Assembly (NCBI GenBank): GCA_032717465.1
Contig: CM064715.1
Coordinates: 38,828,659-38,892,658, forward strand
Length of the DNA: 64,000 nucleotides
Source: Coenobita brevimanus
Taxonomy: Eukaryota; Arthropoda; Malacostraca; Decapoda; Coenobitidae
Direction: 5' to 3'
Positions 61,690 to 64,000 of the stretch are shown one piece after another. Position 1 is the stretch's first letter. Every line of letters begins with the position of its first letter. The notes under the pieces are model-generated. The model did no database searches. It had not been told where the DNA came from and was given only the letters and a program-made list of their open reading frames with translations. The translations under genes and the position numbers were made by a program.

Positions 61690-63110
61690 CCCATGAAGCA
61701 CCGCACTAATGGGAGAGGGTATATCAGGCATGGGTCGGTAGGAAAAGTGAGAGAGGCTCGGTGCAAGCTTGTGGATGATGGGAGAGATGTAAATACGTGC
61801 TAATGGTGAAAGGAGTAAAGCGGCCGAGACATGGGAAACAGCTACGGAGTAATGAGAGGATGAGACGTATTGGTGATAAGAGGGATAAGAATGTGAAAGA
61901 TACTGGTAATGGGAGGACGTGGGGCATGGGAAATATGAGGTAATGGGAAGGGCAGAAGAATGGGGTGACGGAAAGAATTTAGCCTATTAGAGATTCTAGT
62001 TTGGGTGCAGTAATGGGAGAGGCATGGGAAGGGCATGGGTAGGGTGTGGGAAAGAAGGGTCTCAGAAGGAAGGGTAAGGCTAGGTAGATTATGGTTAGAG
62101 AGGGTGTGAGACGGGAGGATACTGGTAGGAAAGGAAGAGCAGGGCAAAAAAATTAAGGAGATGGAAAACATGATTTGGATGACAGAAATGTGAGTCAGGG
62201 AGGGAAACAATTGGACTGGTATGAATTTTACAGTGAAAGAAGATAAAAGCTGGGGTAGTGACTGAGAACGGTGAAGAATGCAACAAAATAGGAGGATAAG
62301 TAAATAAGGACAAATATACGATAGGGGAAGGTAAAAAAAAAATAATGATAGAGAGTAGAGCTATACAAAAGATGGGAAGGCACGAGATATGGGTAATTCT
62401 GAGGTAATTCTGTATGGAAGGGAGGAAAAAAAAGTAAGAAGGAATCGTAACGAAAGGTAATAGGAAGAGAACAAATAAACTGGCTTAAGTAAACAAGACT
62501 AGCAGTGTAAGTAAGGTATGAAGGAGAGATAAGGGCATGAGAATAATAAGAAGGAAAGATAACGATAGGGGAAAAGATACCGGTAAAAAAAAATAAAGCT
62601 ATGTAGGCTAGGTGAGAAAAGGTATGTCTGGTAGGAACAGCATGATGGGAGTGAGAAGCTACAGACGTAGGACAAGTACAGTATGATGCACATTGGTACC
62701 CAGCACAATGGAAAATAAACAACCACAGACCACTTGGGCTTGTCAGGAAAGTTAGCCAGTTTTACGGTAGGCTGTGACTGTAGTACCTATTCTAAGAATC
62801 TCTGAGAAAGGATATTAAGAACTGCAGGTTAAGGTAAGGCAGGGGAAGCTAGCAAAGATGGTTAGGTAAGAAGGTTGAGGAAGGAAAAGTAACTAAGATA
62901 ATGACTGAAATTTGGAACAGGTAAGGAAGGAGGGGAACGCAGTTAAGGCAAGTAAGAAGTGACGATAACATGGTAGAGGTAAGGAAGGAAGGAAGGGAAC
63001 GTAGCTAAGGAAGGTAAGAAGTATTGGTAACATGGTAAGAAGGTTAAGGTATGGTAGGCAGGCAGAAAGGGAGGAACAAGAGCGGAAGGACATTTAACTA
63101 GCAGGGGGTG
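61690..63110. other. Purine-rich, GGTAA/GGGAGA-type degenerate repeats, no gene
   Basis: Loosely periodic phrases such as GGTAAGGAAGGNNGG (62,920-63,060, spacing about 62 bp) and GATNATGGGAGAG (61,710-61,930). No coding evidence. Confidence 0.65.
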
Positions 63111-63204
63111 GAGAGGTGGTAAACAACTCTGGACGGGAGTGACAGATGACGCCACACACCCACCTTCACCTCACCTCACCTGGCCCCCACAAGAGCCAAT
63201 AGAA

Positions 63205-63231
63205 TCTCTCTCTCTCTCTCTCTCTCTCTCC
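63205..63231. repeat. (CT)n microsatellite
   Basis: Perfect CT run. Confidence 0.96.
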
Positions 63232-63910
63232 ATAGGTAGAATCTTGTAGTAATTCATCTCTCTCAAGTCTTCTTACACTAAGAATTTCCTCTTTTCTTCT
63301 ATTCTTAAATCATACTACATTCTCATGTCAAAGCTCTTCCATTCACAGTTACGTACTCTTTCATTCTTTACTTTTCATTCAGTCGCAGTACCGTATTACG
63401 TTTTCTTCCTTTCTCAGGTCCCATTCGAACAATATGTCAATGACCTTTATCAACATACCAGATAAACAAGTCTTTCGAGCAGCCTATCGGTATCGGAAAT
63501 AGTTTTGTTTTTCGTTTTTTTTATTTTTATTTAATCTGCTTTGGCTGGAAAATGTTTTGGTAGGAGTAGACATGAAGACAAATGGAAAAAATAAGCAGTC
63601 ACAAACACAAGCTCTAGATGGCTCGTAAATATGCTTACCAGGTCTTTCACTCTTAGGCGTTATATCCTCTACTCCCAAGTATTTTACCCTTATAAAAGTC
63701 CTCTTTCTCTGTCAGCTACTCTTCCACACTCTGGTCTACCTTATTCGTCACTGGTTTTAGGTCTTTTATATTCAAGTTTCTGGTCTTTTATACCATTTTC
63801 GTAAACTAGTTTGTCGTTCCTAAGTTCCCAGATCATCAGTTCCCCGGTAGACTACTAGGTTGTCCATTCTTAGCTACTCTGCCCTGTCCACTTTAACTTC
63901 GCTTGAAACT
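63232..63910. other. Ordinary T-rich stretch, nothing recognised
   Basis: No repeat or coding region supported; short TCTTTTATA phrases recur near 63,690-63,800. Confidence 0.45.
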
Positions 63911-64000
63911 GCCGCCTCTCCATCATGAATGATAAACTATAACAAAAGATTTAACATTAGCCTATGGTGCTAGCAATGACAAGCTGTTATGGAAAGGATG
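63911..64000 (+). repeat. Dispersed repeat family H, copy 2, cut by the window end
   Basis: GCCGCCTCTCCATCATGAAT through TATGGAAAGGATG matches 49951-50048. The element continues past the window. Confidence 0.75.

Overview
This 64 kb window looks like non-coding DNA from a large, repeat-laden animal genome. There are no operons, no ribosome-binding-site-led reading frames, no rRNA and no CRISPR array. I could not recognise a single protein-coding gene with confidence. What fills the window is very long perfect dinucleotide arrays, kilobase-scale polypurine/polypyrimidine tracts, many minisatellites, and small islands of ordinary sequence made largely of old non-autonomous transposons. The closest match I can suggest is a decapod crustacean, such as a crab. 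That is inference from the style of the repeats (terminal motif CCCTTCAGTACGATGACG, internal motif AATAAAATCGTCTGGTGG, terminal motif CGTATTTATAAG, and repeats carrying AAGGTCACAGGTCAAAATCC). No database search was possible.

Layout. 1-2 kb: (CA)n, a unique AT-rich island, then (TA)n/(GT)n arrays. 2.3-10 kb: the + strand is almost entirely purine-rich, including a GGCAGGGTGAGG-type minisatellite at 3.1-4.8 kb and an unusual array of TGAGTCA heptamers at 5.0-5.7 kb. 10-22 kb: (CT)n(GT)97, alternating pyrimidine and purine domains, a 61-bp minisatellite beside a perfect 952-bp (GT)476, and a GGGTGACTGG minisatellite. 22-32 kb: the most ordinary-looking sequence, with several dispersed repeats, trinucleotide arrays and a complete MITE at 31,969-32,199. 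33-43 kb: purine domains and the second giant array, (GT)450(GA)28, at 40,879-41,834. 43-53 kb: many mobile-element remnants, including an inverted element pair, MITEs, and a roughly 2 kb interleaved inverted repeat at 51,390-53,365. 53-63 kb: purine-rich domains again, with dense G-runs, a GGTGT minisatellite and a tRNA-like SINE head. 63-64 kb: ordinary sequence ending inside a dispersed repeat.

The many long open reading frames across the window are almost all products of simple repeats. Polypurine tracts lack stop codons when read from the opposite strand and give Ser/Leu/Pro/Phe-rich translations; GT arrays give Cys-Val or Thr-His runs. They should not be annotated as genes. Three weak candidate exons and two CpG-richer patches are recorded at low confidence. 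The strongest leads are structural: the interleaved inverted repeat, the TGAGTCA array, the two near-kilobase perfect GT arrays, and a short motif family recurring at some twenty places. I found no evidence for a new enzymatic or defence system.
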